DNA from: Nonomuraea candida
Lineage (GTDB): Bacteria > Actinomycetota > Actinomycetes > Streptosporangiales > Streptosporangiaceae
Length of the DNA stretch: 64,000 nucleotides
NCBI RefSeq assembly: GCF_000725485.1
Contig: NZ_JOAG01000013.1
Coordinates: forward strand, 62,001-126,000
Reading direction: 5' to 3'
Shown: positions 49,056 to 57,701 of the stretch, piece by piece
Position numbering within the stretch: the first letter of the stretch is position 1
Layout: each line of letters opens with the position of its first letter
The notes under the pieces: generated by a model
Seen by the model: only the letters and a program-made list of their open reading frames with translations
Told to the model about the DNA's origin: nothing
Database searches by the model: none
Program-made: the position numbers and the translations under genes

Positions 49056-50426
49056 CCGGACCGCGTCCGGGAACAGCCGACGCCCGCCTGGCCGCACCGC
49101 GTCCGGGAACAGCCGACGCCCGCCTGGCCGAGCCGCGCCCGGAAACAGCCGGCGTGCGGCTGACAACCGGCGTGCGGCTGACAGGGGCGCCGGCCACGAG
49201 ATCAGGACGGCGAGCGCGCCCACCACGGCGGCCACGAGCAGGACCACGCCCTCGGTGCCCAGCAGGGCGAGGAGGTAGCCCCCGGCCAGCGCGCCCAGCG
49301 GCACGGCGCTGCCGGAGAAGAACCGGATCGCGCTGGTGACCCTGCCGAACAGCTCCGCCGGCACCCCGGTGGTCTGGTAGAGGCCGAGCGCGACGTTGAT
49401 GTGCGCCCCCGTGAACCCGATCCCGCCCCACACGGCGGGCAGCACGGCGGCGACGTAGAGGAAGGAGTCGTGGTCGACCACGGTGAGGAGCACGCTCAGC
49501 AGCAGCCACGTCCAGACGCCGGCGACGATCAGCCCCGGTGCCGGCATGCGGCGCAGCAGCCCCGGCGCCACGATCGAGCCCAGCACCCCGCCCAGCCCGG
49601 AGGCGGCGATCAACAGGCCGATCATCACCGGGGACATCCGCTGGTCGTGGGCGAGCAGGACCAGGCTGAGCCCGAGGGTCTGGAAGACGAAGTTGGCCAG
49701 GGCGCAGACGATCATCACGCGGGCGAGGAAGCCGTCGTTCCTGAGGAAGGCGAGGCCCGCGCAGAGCTCGCGCGTCTGCGCGACCAGGCGCAGCGGCCGC
49801 TTGACCGCGGGGCGCGCGAACCGCTCCTTGCGCAGCCGCAGCATCATGACGACCGACACGACCGAGGTCACCACGTCCAGCACGAACGGCCACACGCGGT
49901 CGATGGCGAACAACCAGCCGCCCAGCGGACGGCCGAGCAGCCCGGCCACGTGGGCGCGGGCCTCGTTGCCCGCCATGGCCGTGGCCAGCCGGTCGCGGGG
50001 CACGAGCCAGGGCACGGCCGTGGCCTCGGCCGTGGTGTAGAGCACGACGCAGATGCCCTGGGCGATGCTGATGACCGGCAGCAGGATCACGACCCACTCG
50101 TCGGCGAACAGGGCGCCGACCATCAGGACGGCGAGGGCCGCGCGTACGATCATGGTGATGACCATGATCCGGCGGCGGTCGGAGTGGTCGACGAGCACGC
50201 CGGCGGGCAGGTGGAGCAGGAGCCGGGGCAGGGTCCCCGCGGCGGCCACCCAGCCGGCGAAGACGGGTGAGCTGGTCAGCGAGAGCGCGAGCAGCGGGGC
50301 GGTCACCGTGGCGGCCATGGTGCCGAGCTGGGAGACGGCGGAGCCGGTCCACAGCAGCCGGAAGTCCCGTGAGCCGGTGAGGCCGGGAACACGACTGGAT
50401 TGCCCGCTTTCGGTGCTTTCGGCCAC
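48699..50426 (-). CDS. MFS transporter with repeat-derived C-terminal extension
   Basis: A 575-aa frame. The first about 410 residues are a normal MFS permease of the MFS_3 type (RDFRLLWTGSAVSQLGTMAA; LPAGVLVDHSDRRRIMVITM; HINVALGLYQTTGVPAELFG), with 12 helices ending at LVAAVVGALAVLISWPAPL. The frame then passes through the repeat array (RRLFPDAVRPGG) and stays open for 356 bp antisense to the coiled-coil gene, with Arg/Gly-rich residues that look non-native. The natural stop was probably lost when the 3' end was duplicated, or the real C-terminus is near 49160. ATG 50426 opens with MAESTESGQSSRVPGLTGSR. Confidence 0.75.
   Translation of the reverse strand: MAESTESGQSSRVPGLTGSRDFRLLWTGSAVSQLGTMAATVTAPLLALSLTSSPVFAGWVAAAGTLPRLLLHLPAGVLVDHSDRRRIMVITMIVRAALAVLMVGALFADEWVVILLPVISIAQGICVVLYTTAEATAVPWLVPRDRLATAMAGNEARAHVAGLLGRPLGGWLFAIDRVWPFVLDVVTSVVSVVMMLRLRKERFARPAVKRPLRLVAQTRELCAGLAFLRNDGFLARVMIVCALANFVFQTLGLSLVLLAHDQRMSPVMIGLLIAASGLGGVLGSIVAPGLLRRMPAPGLIVAGVWTWLLLSVLLTVVDHDSFLYVAAVLPAVWGGIGFTGAHINVALGLYQTTGVPAELFGRVTSAIRFFSGSAVPLGALAGGYLLALLGTEGVVLLVAAVVGALAVLISWPAPLSAARRLSAARRLFPGAARPGGRRLFPDAVRPGGRRLFPDAVRSAGRQLLLDAGDRAERPGGRLPDGVAEELVVEGVQARAEAGLYRRRRVHRGRNGPRVQEGLVHRADQRLDVAVDPGRAQRAQPGDRDEGVRVLRLYLLELLGPVLVAQADEPVGARVQ
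49060..49184. repeat. Tandem repeats (36-bp and 18-bp units)
   Basis: A 35-bp block is present at 49060-49094 and 49096-49130 (period 36), with a third degenerate copy to about 49160. A CCGGCGTGCGGCTGACA-type 18-bp unit follows at 49149-49166 and 49167-49184. In the MFS frame these encode ARRLFPDAVRPGGRRLFPDA-like repeats. Confidence 0.8.
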
Positions 50427-50917
50427 CTCTATCTCTGCTTCCAGGCGGCGCAGAACGCACTGCGCGGTTGGCGTGCATGGAAAGACGCGCTCCCGCCGGA
50501 AGGTGGGAACGCTTCTCCCTTGGATAGGGAAAGGTAATCTACTTCATACCTGGCACGCATCGGAAACTGACCTGGCAACACTTCACAGTTCATCCATGAC
50601 TTGACCGCGATAATCCCATTTGCACTTCTCGACGGTTCTTCGACTTCAGAGATCCTCACCAAACAGATGGCGCACCCGCCTGCGGACGTTACCGGGGTCA
50701 CCGCGACCAGCGGTAACCGCAGGACACGACGGAAGGCCCGGTGGGAAGCCACCCCTGCCCTCTGTCCGATTCGGCCGCGCCCATGCCCCGCGCGCGGGCC
50801 GGGTCTTTTTGGAGTTGCCCATACCAGCCTAAACAACGGGCGATTACCTGGCGGCTCACAGGCCGAGCGAAACGGATTCACGCCATCGGGCCGGGGTGTT
50901 TCCGGTGAATTATCCGG
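50427..50917. other. Intergenic region, no supported gene
   Basis: About 490 bp between two minus-strand genes (MFS and GDPD). It contains an AT-richer stretch (50520-50650) and a GC-rich palindrome with CCCGCGCGCGGG near 50787-50798 followed by CCGGGTCTTTTT. A plus-strand frame from 50601 lacks an RBS and protein-like character. The palindrome with its T run is a possible terminator, although no plus-strand gene lies upstream. Confidence 0.45.
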
Positions 50918-51943
50918 TCAGTGCCGGGCGGACCGGTTGGCGGACCGGCCGACGGACCGGCTGACGGATCGGCCGGCGGATCGGCCGGCGTCACGAAGAC
51001 GGTCGGGCCGGTTGGTCATGATGCCGTCCACCCCGTACCCGATCAGGCGCCGGATGAGGGCGGGCCGGTCCGCCGACCAGGTGTAGACGCGCATGCCGCG
51101 GGCGTGCGCCCGGGCGACGTAGCGGGCGGTGAGCCCGGTGTGCGGGAGCGTGACGCCGCCGGCATATCCGGCCAGCTCGGCGAGCCGGTCGGCGGCGGGC
51201 CTGCCGAGCAGCGCGATGGGCAGGCCGGGCATCATCTCGTGCAGCAGCCGCATCGACTTCCAGCCGAACGCCTGCACGGTCAGGTTCTCGCGGCTCCACA
51301 GGGCGCGCGCCTCCTGCAGCTCGGCGGCCACCCGCCGGTCGATGTCGGGGCTGCGCCGGGGGTGCTTGACCTCCAGCAGCAGCCCGGTCCCGGTGCCGCG
51401 CAGCGCCTCCAGGGCCTGCTTCAGCGTGGGCACGCCCTCGCCGCGGAACCGCCGGCCGAACCAGGAGCCGGCGTCCAGCCGCTGGATCTCCGCGAGCGTG
51501 AAGTCCGAGACCCGCCACGGCGACCGCTTCGGGAAGACCTTCTCGACGTCGGTGGTGCGGGCGAGCGTCTCGTCGTGCATCAGGACCAGCCGGTGGTCCC
51601 TGGTCTGCTGGACGTCGAACTCGCACACGTCGGCCCCCTGGCTCCTGGCCAGCGCGCAGGCGGCGATGGTGTTCTCGGGCGCGTTGGCCGCACCTCCCCG
51701 GTGCGCGATGTTCTCCACCGCACGCTTCCCCGCCGCCTCCGCGCGCTTCTCCACCGCGAGGTTCGCGACGCCGCGGTTCTCCACAGTGCGGTTCCCGGTC
51801 GCGCGGTTCTCCACAGTGCGGTTCTCCACAGTGCGGTTCTCCGCCGCGCGGCTTTCCGTCCTGCGGGACTCCGCGACGGGGGCGGTCCTGGCAGGGGTCG
51901 TCGCGAGGACCAGGAGCGCGGCGACGATGAGCGAACGGTACAT
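50918..51943 (-). CDS. Secreted glycerophosphodiester phosphodiesterase
   Basis: A 341-aa exported enzyme (GDPD family). A signal peptide (MYRSLIVAALLVLATTPA) is followed by a low-complexity segment with five repeats of TVENR-like units at residues 33-65. The catalytic domain starts at NIAHRGGAANAPENTIAACA (His-Arg), with CEFDVQQTRDHRLVLMHDET (Glu/Asp metal ligands and second His), and a barrel to VYTWSADRPALIRRLIGYGV followed by DGIMTNRPDRL. The C-terminus is an RSxx repeat (RSAGRSVSRSVGRS). GGAGGGG before ATG 51943 secures the start. Confidence 0.9.
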   Translation of the reverse strand: MYRSLIVAALLVLATTPARTAPVAESRRTESRAAENRTVENRTVENRATGNRTVENRGVANLAVEKRAEAAGKRAVENIAHRGGAANAPENTIAACALARSQGADVCEFDVQQTRDHRLVLMHDETLARTTDVEKVFPKRSPWRVSDFTLAEIQRLDAGSWFGRRFRGEGVPTLKQALEALRGTGTGLLLEVKHPRRSPDIDRRVAAELQEARALWSRENLTVQAFGWKSMRLLHEMMPGLPIALLGRPAADRLAELAGYAGGVTLPHTGLTARYVARAHARGMRVYTWSADRPALIRRLIGYGVDGIMTNRPDRLRDAGRSAGRSVSRSVGRSANRSARH

Positions 51944-52113
51944 ACCCCTCCCCCCATGAGCTTTATGTGGAGAAAAGTGCCCACAAAGGTGGTGATAGAC
52001 CGTTTTCTTGCGGCGTGTCGGCCGGATCAGCACGGACATTTGGCCGGCGGCAGAGGTGTCGCTGACCGGAGACGCCCGGCCCCGCAACGGGACCGGGCGT
52101 CCTGCGGTGAGCC

Positions 52114-53013
52114 TCAGAAGCGCAGCCTGCGCAGGTAGCGGTAGCCCACCTCCGACGTCTGCCGGGGCGTCACGTCGGGGGTGTCGTTCTCCACGATGTA
52201 CTCCCTGACGCGGTGGGCCTCGAACACCCGCCGGAAGTCGATCGTCCCGGTGCCCAGGTCGGCCATGTCGCCGTCGAGGTGCCGGTCCTTGACGTGGTAC
52301 TGCAGCACCCGCTGCGGCGCCCGCCGGATGACGTCGATCGCGAACTTCACCGGGTCCCGCGCGCCGCGCCCGACGCCGCCCGTGACCGCCCAGTAGATGT
52401 CGATCTCCAGGTGCACCAGGCGCGGGTCCAGCTCCTTGGTGAGCACGTCCCACGGCGTGACCCCGCCGCCGAGGTCGGTGGTGAACTCGTGGGCGTGGTT
52501 GTGGTAGCCGTACCGCAGCCCGGCCGAGCGGGCGGCCCGCGCCTCGACGTTCATCCGCTCGGCCCACCCCTTCCACTCGTCCAGGCTGTTCGAGGCCAGG
52601 TAGGGCACGACCATGTAGGTCTGGCCGAGGGTCAGCGCGTTCTCGATCTTCGTCTCCAGCGCGGCGTCGTCGGGGCTGATGCCCTCGTGGCTGGAGCTGG
52701 CCCGCAGGCCGAGCCCGTCGAGGAACTCGCGCAACTGCCGCGCCGTACGGCCGAAGTAGCCCAGCGCCAGCTCGACCTTCGGATAGCCGGCGGCGGCCAG
52801 GTAGGCGAGGGTGGCGTCGTAGTTCTGGGCCAGGTCGTCGCGTACCGTCCAGAGCTGGATGCTGATCTGGCCCGGCGGGACGCGTTCCCCGCGGCGGTGG
52901 TGCGGCGGGGTCGCCGCGGCGGCGGGCGTGGCGGCGGCGGCCAGCGCGGCCGCCCCGAGTCCGAGGCCGGCGGCGAGCACGCCGCGCCGGCTGGGGCCGT
53001 AGCCGTAGCACAT
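52114..53013 (-). CDS. Exported sugar phosphate isomerase/epimerase (TIM barrel)
   Basis: A 299-aa AP endonuclease 2-like TIM-barrel protein. A twin-arginine signal (SRRGVLAAGLGLGAAALA) precedes a mature domain starting ISIQLWTVRDDLAQNYDATL. Metal and substrate motifs are YGYHNHAHEF (His), LVHLEIDIYWAVTGG (Glu/Asp), QYHVKDRH and EYIVENDTPD (Glu). AGGAG 5 nt before ATG 53013 and an 8-bp gap to the preceding dehydrogenase mark an operon. It likely processes a sugar or sugar acid outside the membrane, working with the PQQ-type dehydrogenase. Confidence 0.9.
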   Translation of the reverse strand: MCYGYGPSRRGVLAAGLGLGAAALAAAATPAAAATPPHHRRGERVPPGQISIQLWTVRDDLAQNYDATLAYLAAAGYPKVELALGYFGRTARQLREFLDGLGLRASSSHEGISPDDAALETKIENALTLGQTYMVVPYLASNSLDEWKGWAERMNVEARAARSAGLRYGYHNHAHEFTTDLGGGVTPWDVLTKELDPRLVHLEIDIYWAVTGGVGRGARDPVKFAIDVIRRAPQRVLQYHVKDRHLDGDMADLGTGTIDFRRVFEAHRVREYIVENDTPDVTPRQTSEVGYRYLRRLRF

Positions 53014-53021
53014 GGGATCTC

Positions 53022-55151
53022 CTAGTCCGTGGGCTCGAGCACCACCTGGGTGCTGCTGGTGAGCGGGGGCAGGCCGCCCGTGCCGGGGTCGGTGTACGTG
53101 GCGACGAAGACGCCGGTCAGGTCGTCGGTCTCCGGGTCGTGGCCGCTCGGCACGGTCGTGCGGATGGAGCCGGTGCAGCCGCGCGCCGTGGTCTGCGGGT
53201 GGCCGTGGTCGTCGTGGCCGAGGATGTAGTCCACGGTGACGTTGTCGCAGTTCACCGGCTGGTCGTCGGTGACGCGCACTTCGAACTCGACGACGTCGCC
53301 GAAGGCGAACTGCTGGCCGGCGACGGGGCGTACCAGCTCGACGACGGGGGCGGCGTTGCCGACCACGACGCGCACCGACGTGGCGGCGGACCTGCCGCTG
53401 GGGTCGGTGACGTTGAGCGTGGCGTTGTAGAGGCCGTTCTCGGTGAAGGTGTGCGTGGCGTCGGGGCGGCGCGAGTCCACCCTGCCGTCGGCGTCGAAGT
53501 CCCACGCGTAGCGGAGCCGGTCGCCGTCCGGGTCGCTGGTCCCGGCGCTGGTGAAGGTGACGGTGAGCGGCGCGAGGCCGTTCGTCGCCGACGCCGCCGC
53601 GACCGGGATCGGGCTGTGGTTGCCGGTGTGGCCGATGTAGTCGATGCGGGCGAGCTGGGCGTCGGGGTTCTCGCTGAAGAACCCGTCGCCGTACTCCAGC
53701 ACGTAGAGCGCGCCGTCGGGGCCGAACTCCATGTCCATCGGGTTGTCGAAGACGAACGAGGGCAGCACGTCCTCGATCCGCTGCCCGTCGCGGTGGAAGG
53801 CCTTGACGTAGTCGCGGGTCCACTCGTAGAAGAGCGGGACGCCGTCATAGTGGCGCGGCCAGCCCACGGCACGGGGGCCCCGCGTGTCGGAGGGGTCGAA
53901 GTCGTACGCCGGGCCCGCCATCGGCCCGATGCCGCCGGCGCCCAGCGCGGGGAACTCCTGCGACACCCCGTACGAGTACCAGACGTCGGGCTGCACCACC
54001 GGCGGCAGCTCGCGCAGGCCGGTGTTGTGCGGGGACTCGTTCACCGGCGCGGCGCAGTCGAAGGCCGCCCCCGACGCGCCGGTGGCGAAGTCGTAGTCCA
54101 CGTACGGCAGCCGCGCCGTCGCGCAGTACGGCCAGCCGTAGTTGCCCGCCTTGCGGATGACCGTCCACTTGCCCTGCCCGGCCGGGCCGCGCGCCGGGTC
54201 GGCCTGCTGCTGGTCGGGCGAGTAGTCGGCGACGTACAGGTCCCCGTTGCGCCGGTTCAGCTCGATCCGGAACGGGTTGCGCAGCCCCATCGCGTAGATC
54301 TCCGGCCGGGTGCCCTTCGTGCCCGGCCGGAACAGGTTGCCCTTGGGGATCGTGTAGGAGCCGTTGTCGCGTACGTGGATGCGCAGGATCTTGCCGCGCA
54401 GGTCGTTGGTGTTGCCGGAGCTGCGCTGGGCGTCGAAGGCCGGGTTGCGGTCGGGCCGCTCGTCGATCGGGGTGAAGCCGCCGGAGAAGAACGGGTTGGT
54501 GTCGTCGCCGGTCGACAGGTAGAGGTTGCCCGCCGCGTCGAAGACGATGTCGCCGCCGACGTGGCAGCAGATGCCGCGGTTCACCGGCACGTCGAGGATG
54601 CGCTGCTCGCTGCGCAGGTCGATGGTGGTGCCCGTCCAGCGGTAGCGGGAGAGCCTGATCAGGCCGTCGAAGGGGGCGAAGTCCGCCGGCGTGCCGGTCA
54701 TCGGGGCGTCGCCCTCGTTGACGTCCGGGGTGGCGGGGTCGTCGACCGGGGTGTCGAGGGGTGGCGAGTAGTAGAGGTAGATCCAGTCGTCCTTCTTGGA
54801 GCCCTTGCCGAAGCCCGGGCTGAGGGCGATGCTCTGCAGCCCTTCCTCGTCGTGCTGGTAGACGTCGAGTTCGGCGGCCAGCGTGTTGAGGCCGGTCCTC
54901 GGGTCGTGCAACCAGACCTCGCCGCGCCTGGTGGTGTGCAGGACTCTGGAGTCCGGTAAGACGGCCAGGTCCATCGGCTCGCCCGGATGGTCGTTGAGCG
55001 TCACCTTCTGGAACCGGTCGTCGGGTGGCGGGGCCGGCGCACCGGCCTGCGGGACTGATGGTGGGGCGGATCGCGGGGTGGCCTGGACGGCCGTCGCCGG
55101 CATGAGGATCGCCGTGGCAGCCAGGGCCGCGATTGCGGTTCTCGCGCTCAT
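53022..55151 (-). CDS. Secreted PQQ-dependent sugar dehydrogenase with PKD domain
   Basis: A 709-aa secreted protein. The signal is IAALAATAILMPATAVQATP. A glucose/sorbosone dehydrogenase-type beta-propeller occupies residues 45-500 (DHPGEPMDLAVLPDSRVLHT; SPGFGKGSKKDDWIYLYYSP; GNTNDLRGKILRIHVRDNG; GLRNPFRIELNRRNGDLYVA; KAGNYGWPYC). A PKD domain follows (GLAPLTVTFTSAGTSDPDGD; YAWDFDADG), then a C-terminal beta domain (EFEVRVTDDQPVNCDNVTVD). It acts on extracellular carbohydrates and is the first gene of a two-gene operon. ATG 55151 has GGAGAGAGG upstream. Confidence 0.9.
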   Translation of the reverse strand: MSARTAIAALAATAILMPATAVQATPRSAPPSVPQAGAPAPPPDDRFQKVTLNDHPGEPMDLAVLPDSRVLHTTRRGEVWLHDPRTGLNTLAAELDVYQHDEEGLQSIALSPGFGKGSKKDDWIYLYYSPPLDTPVDDPATPDVNEGDAPMTGTPADFAPFDGLIRLSRYRWTGTTIDLRSEQRILDVPVNRGICCHVGGDIVFDAAGNLYLSTGDDTNPFFSGGFTPIDERPDRNPAFDAQRSSGNTNDLRGKILRIHVRDNGSYTIPKGNLFRPGTKGTRPEIYAMGLRNPFRIELNRRNGDLYVADYSPDQQQADPARGPAGQGKWTVIRKAGNYGWPYCATARLPYVDYDFATGASGAAFDCAAPVNESPHNTGLRELPPVVQPDVWYSYGVSQEFPALGAGGIGPMAGPAYDFDPSDTRGPRAVGWPRHYDGVPLFYEWTRDYVKAFHRDGQRIEDVLPSFVFDNPMDMEFGPDGALYVLEYGDGFFSENPDAQLARIDYIGHTGNHSPIPVAAASATNGLAPLTVTFTSAGTSDPDGDRLRYAWDFDADGRVDSRRPDATHTFTENGLYNATLNVTDPSGRSAATSVRVVVGNAAPVVELVRPVAGQQFAFGDVVEFEVRVTDDQPVNCDNVTVDYILGHDDHGHPQTTARGCTGSIRTTVPSGHDPETDDLTGVFVATYTDPGTGGLPPLTSSTQVVLEPTD

Positions 55152-55303
55152 GCCTCTCTCCTTCGGTCTACTCGGGGGACAAGAGAGGGCAAAGTAACGT
55201 GAATGTAACCCGAGTTACGCCGATCGAGGAGGGCCTAATCCCCACTGATCATGCATCTTTCGCCTCCCTGTCGGACTAAGTCGCCAGGGTGTCCGGAAAG
55301 CGG

Positions 55304-55338
55304 TCGCCTCCCGCCCGCGGAGCGCGGACGGGAGGCGA
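55304..55338 (-). terminator. Hairpin terminator after the HtrA gene
   Basis: The arms 55304-55319 (TCGCCTCCCGCCCGCG) and 55323-55338 are inverse with one mismatch that becomes G-U on the minus-strand RNA, over a 3-nt loop. They sit just past the HtrA stop at 55394. Confidence 0.7.
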
Positions 55339-55393
55339 AGGAAGACGAGGGGAAACGAGGGGAATGAGAGGGAACGAGGAGGAGCGGACCTCG

Positions 55394-56617
55394 CTACTTC
55401 TGCTCCTGCATGGTGACGGTGACCGTGCTCTCCTCGCCGTCCCGCTGGTAGGTGACCGGGACCTGCTGGCCGACCTTGAAGCCGCGCACCTGACCGACGA
55501 CCGTGTCGCCGCCCGAGACCGGCGTCTGCCCGATCTTCGTGATGACGTCGCCCTGCTTGAGCCCGGCCTTCTCGGCGGGGCTGCCCGGGGTCACCTGGCG
55601 GATGAGCGCGCCGGACACCTCGCCGGTGGCGTCGGCCAGGCTCACGCCCAGGAAGACGTGGGTCACCTTCCCCTTGCTGATGAGCTGGTCGGAGACGTGC
55701 TTGGCGGTGTTCACGGGGATCGCGAAGCCGAGGTTGACGCCGTCGGCGGCGATCGCGCTGTTGATGCCGACCAGCTCGCCGGCCGCGTTGACCAGGGCGC
55801 CGCCGGAGTTGCCGGGGTTGATCGCCGCGTCGGTCTGGATCATGCCGCCCAGCGTGGTGGGCTCGGCCGCCTGCCCCTGGCCGCCCCAGCCGGGCGGAAG
55901 CTGCTGGCCCTGCCCGCCGCTCCCGGCGGTCACGGTACGGTCCAGCGCGCTGATGATGCCCGAGGTCACCGTGCCGTCCAGGCCCAGCGGGCTGCCGATG
56001 GCCAGCACGTCGTCCCCGACCTTGAGCTGGTCGCTGTCGCCCAGCGCCACCTTGGCCAGCCCTGACACGCCCTCGGCCTTGATGACGGCGAGGTCGGTGG
56101 CCGGGTCGGTGCCGACGAGGGTCGCACTGGCGGTCTTGCCGTCGTTGAACTTCACCGACAGGCGGCCGTTCTGCCCGGACACGACATGGTTGTTGGTCAG
56201 GATCAGGCCGTCCTCCGACAGCACCACGCCGGAGCCCTCACCCGTCTGCCCCTGGATCATCACCACGGACGGCTGCACCTTCGCCGCCACCTGCGCGATC
56301 GTGTACTGGTCGGAGGCGGTGTGGAAGACCGGGCTCGGCGCGCTCGTGGTCGCGGCCGCCACCGGCTGCGCGTTCCCCCCGGCGATGTAGGCGCCCACGG
56401 CCCCGCCGCCCAGCGCCGCCGCCGACAGGGCGGCCACGGCGGCCAGCGCGAGCCCGGCGATCGCCTTGCGGGTCAGCGTGAACCCGGCCCGCCGCGGCGG
56501 AGGGGGCGGCGGCATGATCGACGGGTTCGGCCGGGTGAACCCTCCGGCGGAGGGCGGGGTGGCGCCGAACTGGCTCCAACCACCGGTACGAGGCTCGCTC
56601 GGCTCGTTCGCGTCCAT
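55394..56617 (-). CDS. HtrA-like S1C serine protease with PDZ domain
   Basis: A 407-aa membrane-anchored protease. The cytoplasmic N-terminus is Pro-rich (PSIMPPPPPPRR), with one transmembrane helix (AIAGLALAAVAALSAAAL). The trypsin-like domain has LILTNNHVVSGQNGRLSVKF (His), DPATDLAVIKAEGV (Asp) and TDAAINPGNSGGALVNAAGE (Ser). The PDZ domain follows (VFLGVSLADATGEVSGALIR; GSPAEKAGLKQGDVITKIGQ). AGGAG 5 nt before ATG 56617 fixes the start. It handles misfolded envelope proteins; the type is common in actinomycetes. Confidence 0.93.
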   Translation of the reverse strand: MDANEPSEPRTGGWSQFGATPPSAGGFTRPNPSIMPPPPPPRRAGFTLTRKAIAGLALAAVAALSAAALGGGAVGAYIAGGNAQPVAAATTSAPSPVFHTASDQYTIAQVAAKVQPSVVMIQGQTGEGSGVVLSEDGLILTNNHVVSGQNGRLSVKFNDGKTASATLVGTDPATDLAVIKAEGVSGLAKVALGDSDQLKVGDDVLAIGSPLGLDGTVTSGIISALDRTVTAGSGGQGQQLPPGWGGQGQAAEPTTLGGMIQTDAAINPGNSGGALVNAAGELVGINSAIAADGVNLGFAIPVNTAKHVSDQLISKGKVTHVFLGVSLADATGEVSGALIRQVTPGSPAEKAGLKQGDVITKIGQTPVSGGDTVVGQVRGFKVGQQVPVTYQRDGEESTVTVTMQEQK

Positions 56618-56955
56618 GTCATCTCCTAGTGTCCCGATGACATAAGAGTGCGGCATGGTGCGTAAGTCCTGATTAAGCGGATGATCCCCGGGTGGCGGCC
56701 CCTCTGACATCGGCCTTATCAGCCCTGGCCGGGCGGATCAGCGGGACCGGAAAATCCCGCGGAATCTCCTGGCGGCCGGCCGTCGCCGTCCTGAGGTGAA
56801 AGGACCTGACACTAGCCCGTCCGGCCTGCTCACGTCCATGAAACATCACCCTCAGGTGACTATCCGCTTACCTTCAGTGACAATGGGTTACTGATCGATT
56901 ACGTTGCGTAGCGATCAAGCCGCTCGCGGTCAGCTCGCGGTCAACCCCCCAGACC
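56618..56955. other. Intergenic region, no supported gene
   Basis: Upstream region of the HtrA gene. It includes the AT-rich stretch around 56840-56920 (TGAAACATCACCCTC, GATTACGTTGCG), where a promoter would be expected. No ORF or clear palindrome apart from the terminator beginning at 56956. Confidence 0.5.
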
Positions 56956-56992
56956 GGTCCCGCCACCAACTCCCCCGAACGGTGGCGGGACC
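56956..56992 (-). terminator. Hairpin terminator of the two-component operon
   Basis: GGTCCCGCCACC (56956-56967) pairs perfectly with GGTGGCGGGACC (56981-56992) over a 13-nt loop, 37 bp after the response regulator's stop codon. Confidence 0.8.
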
Positions 56993-57029
56993 TCATCATC
57001 TCGCGAGGTGCCCCATGGCCGCACGCCGT

Positions 57030-57701
57030 TCAGCGGACGTCACCCGCAACGATCAGCCCCGTCTCGTACGCGGCGATCACCGCCTGCCCCCGATCGCGCA
57101 GGCCCAGCTTGGTCAGCACGTTGCTGACGTGCGTCTTGACCGTGTGCTCGCTGACCACCATCTCCTGGGCGATCTCCGCGTTGGACAACCCTCTGGCGAT
57201 CATGCGCAGCGTCTCCTGCTCGCGCCCGGTCAGCACGGACAGCCGCTCCGACGGCGGCACGGCCGGCCGGGCGGACGGGGCCCGGGAGGTGAAGTCGGCG
57301 ATGAGCTTCGTGGTGACCGACGGGGCCAGCAGCGACTCCCCGGCCGCGACCACCCGTACGGCGTGGACCAGGTCGTCGCGGCGCACGTCCTTGAGCAGGA
57401 AGCCGCTCGCCCCGGCCCGCAGCGCGTCGTAGACGTAGTCGTCGAGGTCGAACGTGGTCAGCATGAGAACCCGGCAGTCACCGTCGGCGCAGACCACGCG
57501 GGCCGCCTCGATGCCGTCCATGACCGGCATGCGGATGTCGAGCAGGAGCAGGTCGGGGCGGTGCGCGCGGACGGCGGCGACCGCCTGCGCCCCGTCGCCC
57601 GCCTCGGCGACCACCTCGATGTCCGGCTGGGCGTCGAGGATCATGCTGAACCCGGCGCGTACCAGCTCCTGGTCGTCGGCCACCACCACGCGGATGCTCA
57701 T
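57030..57701 (-). CDS. NarL/LuxR-type response regulator
   Basis: A 223-aa regulator. The receiver domain starts IRVVVADDQELVRAGFSMIL, with phospho-Asp in LLLLDIRMPVMDG, Thr in VLMLTTFDLDDYV and Lys in GFLLKDVRRDDL. The C-terminal LuxR HTH is LTGREQETLRMIARGLSNAE followed by VSEHTVKTHVSNVLTKLGLR. Its ATG overlaps the histidine kinase stop by 4 bp (ATGA), showing translational coupling. Ending at a hairpin, it is the last gene of a three-gene operon. Confidence 0.95.
   Translation of the reverse strand: MSIRVVVADDQELVRAGFSMILDAQPDIEVVAEAGDGAQAVAAVRAHRPDLLLLDIRMPVMDGIEAARVVCADGDCRVLMLTTFDLDDYVYDALRAGASGFLLKDVRRDDLVHAVRVVAAGESLLAPSVTTKLIADFTSRAPSARPAVPPSERLSVLTGREQETLRMIARGLSNAEIAQEMVVSEHTVKTHVSNVLTKLGLRDRGQAVIAAYETGLIVAGDVR

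Noticed and set aside
50601..51086. 161-aa plus-strand ORF before the GDPD gene
   Set aside because: No RBS; its C-terminal half is antisense to GDPD repeats.
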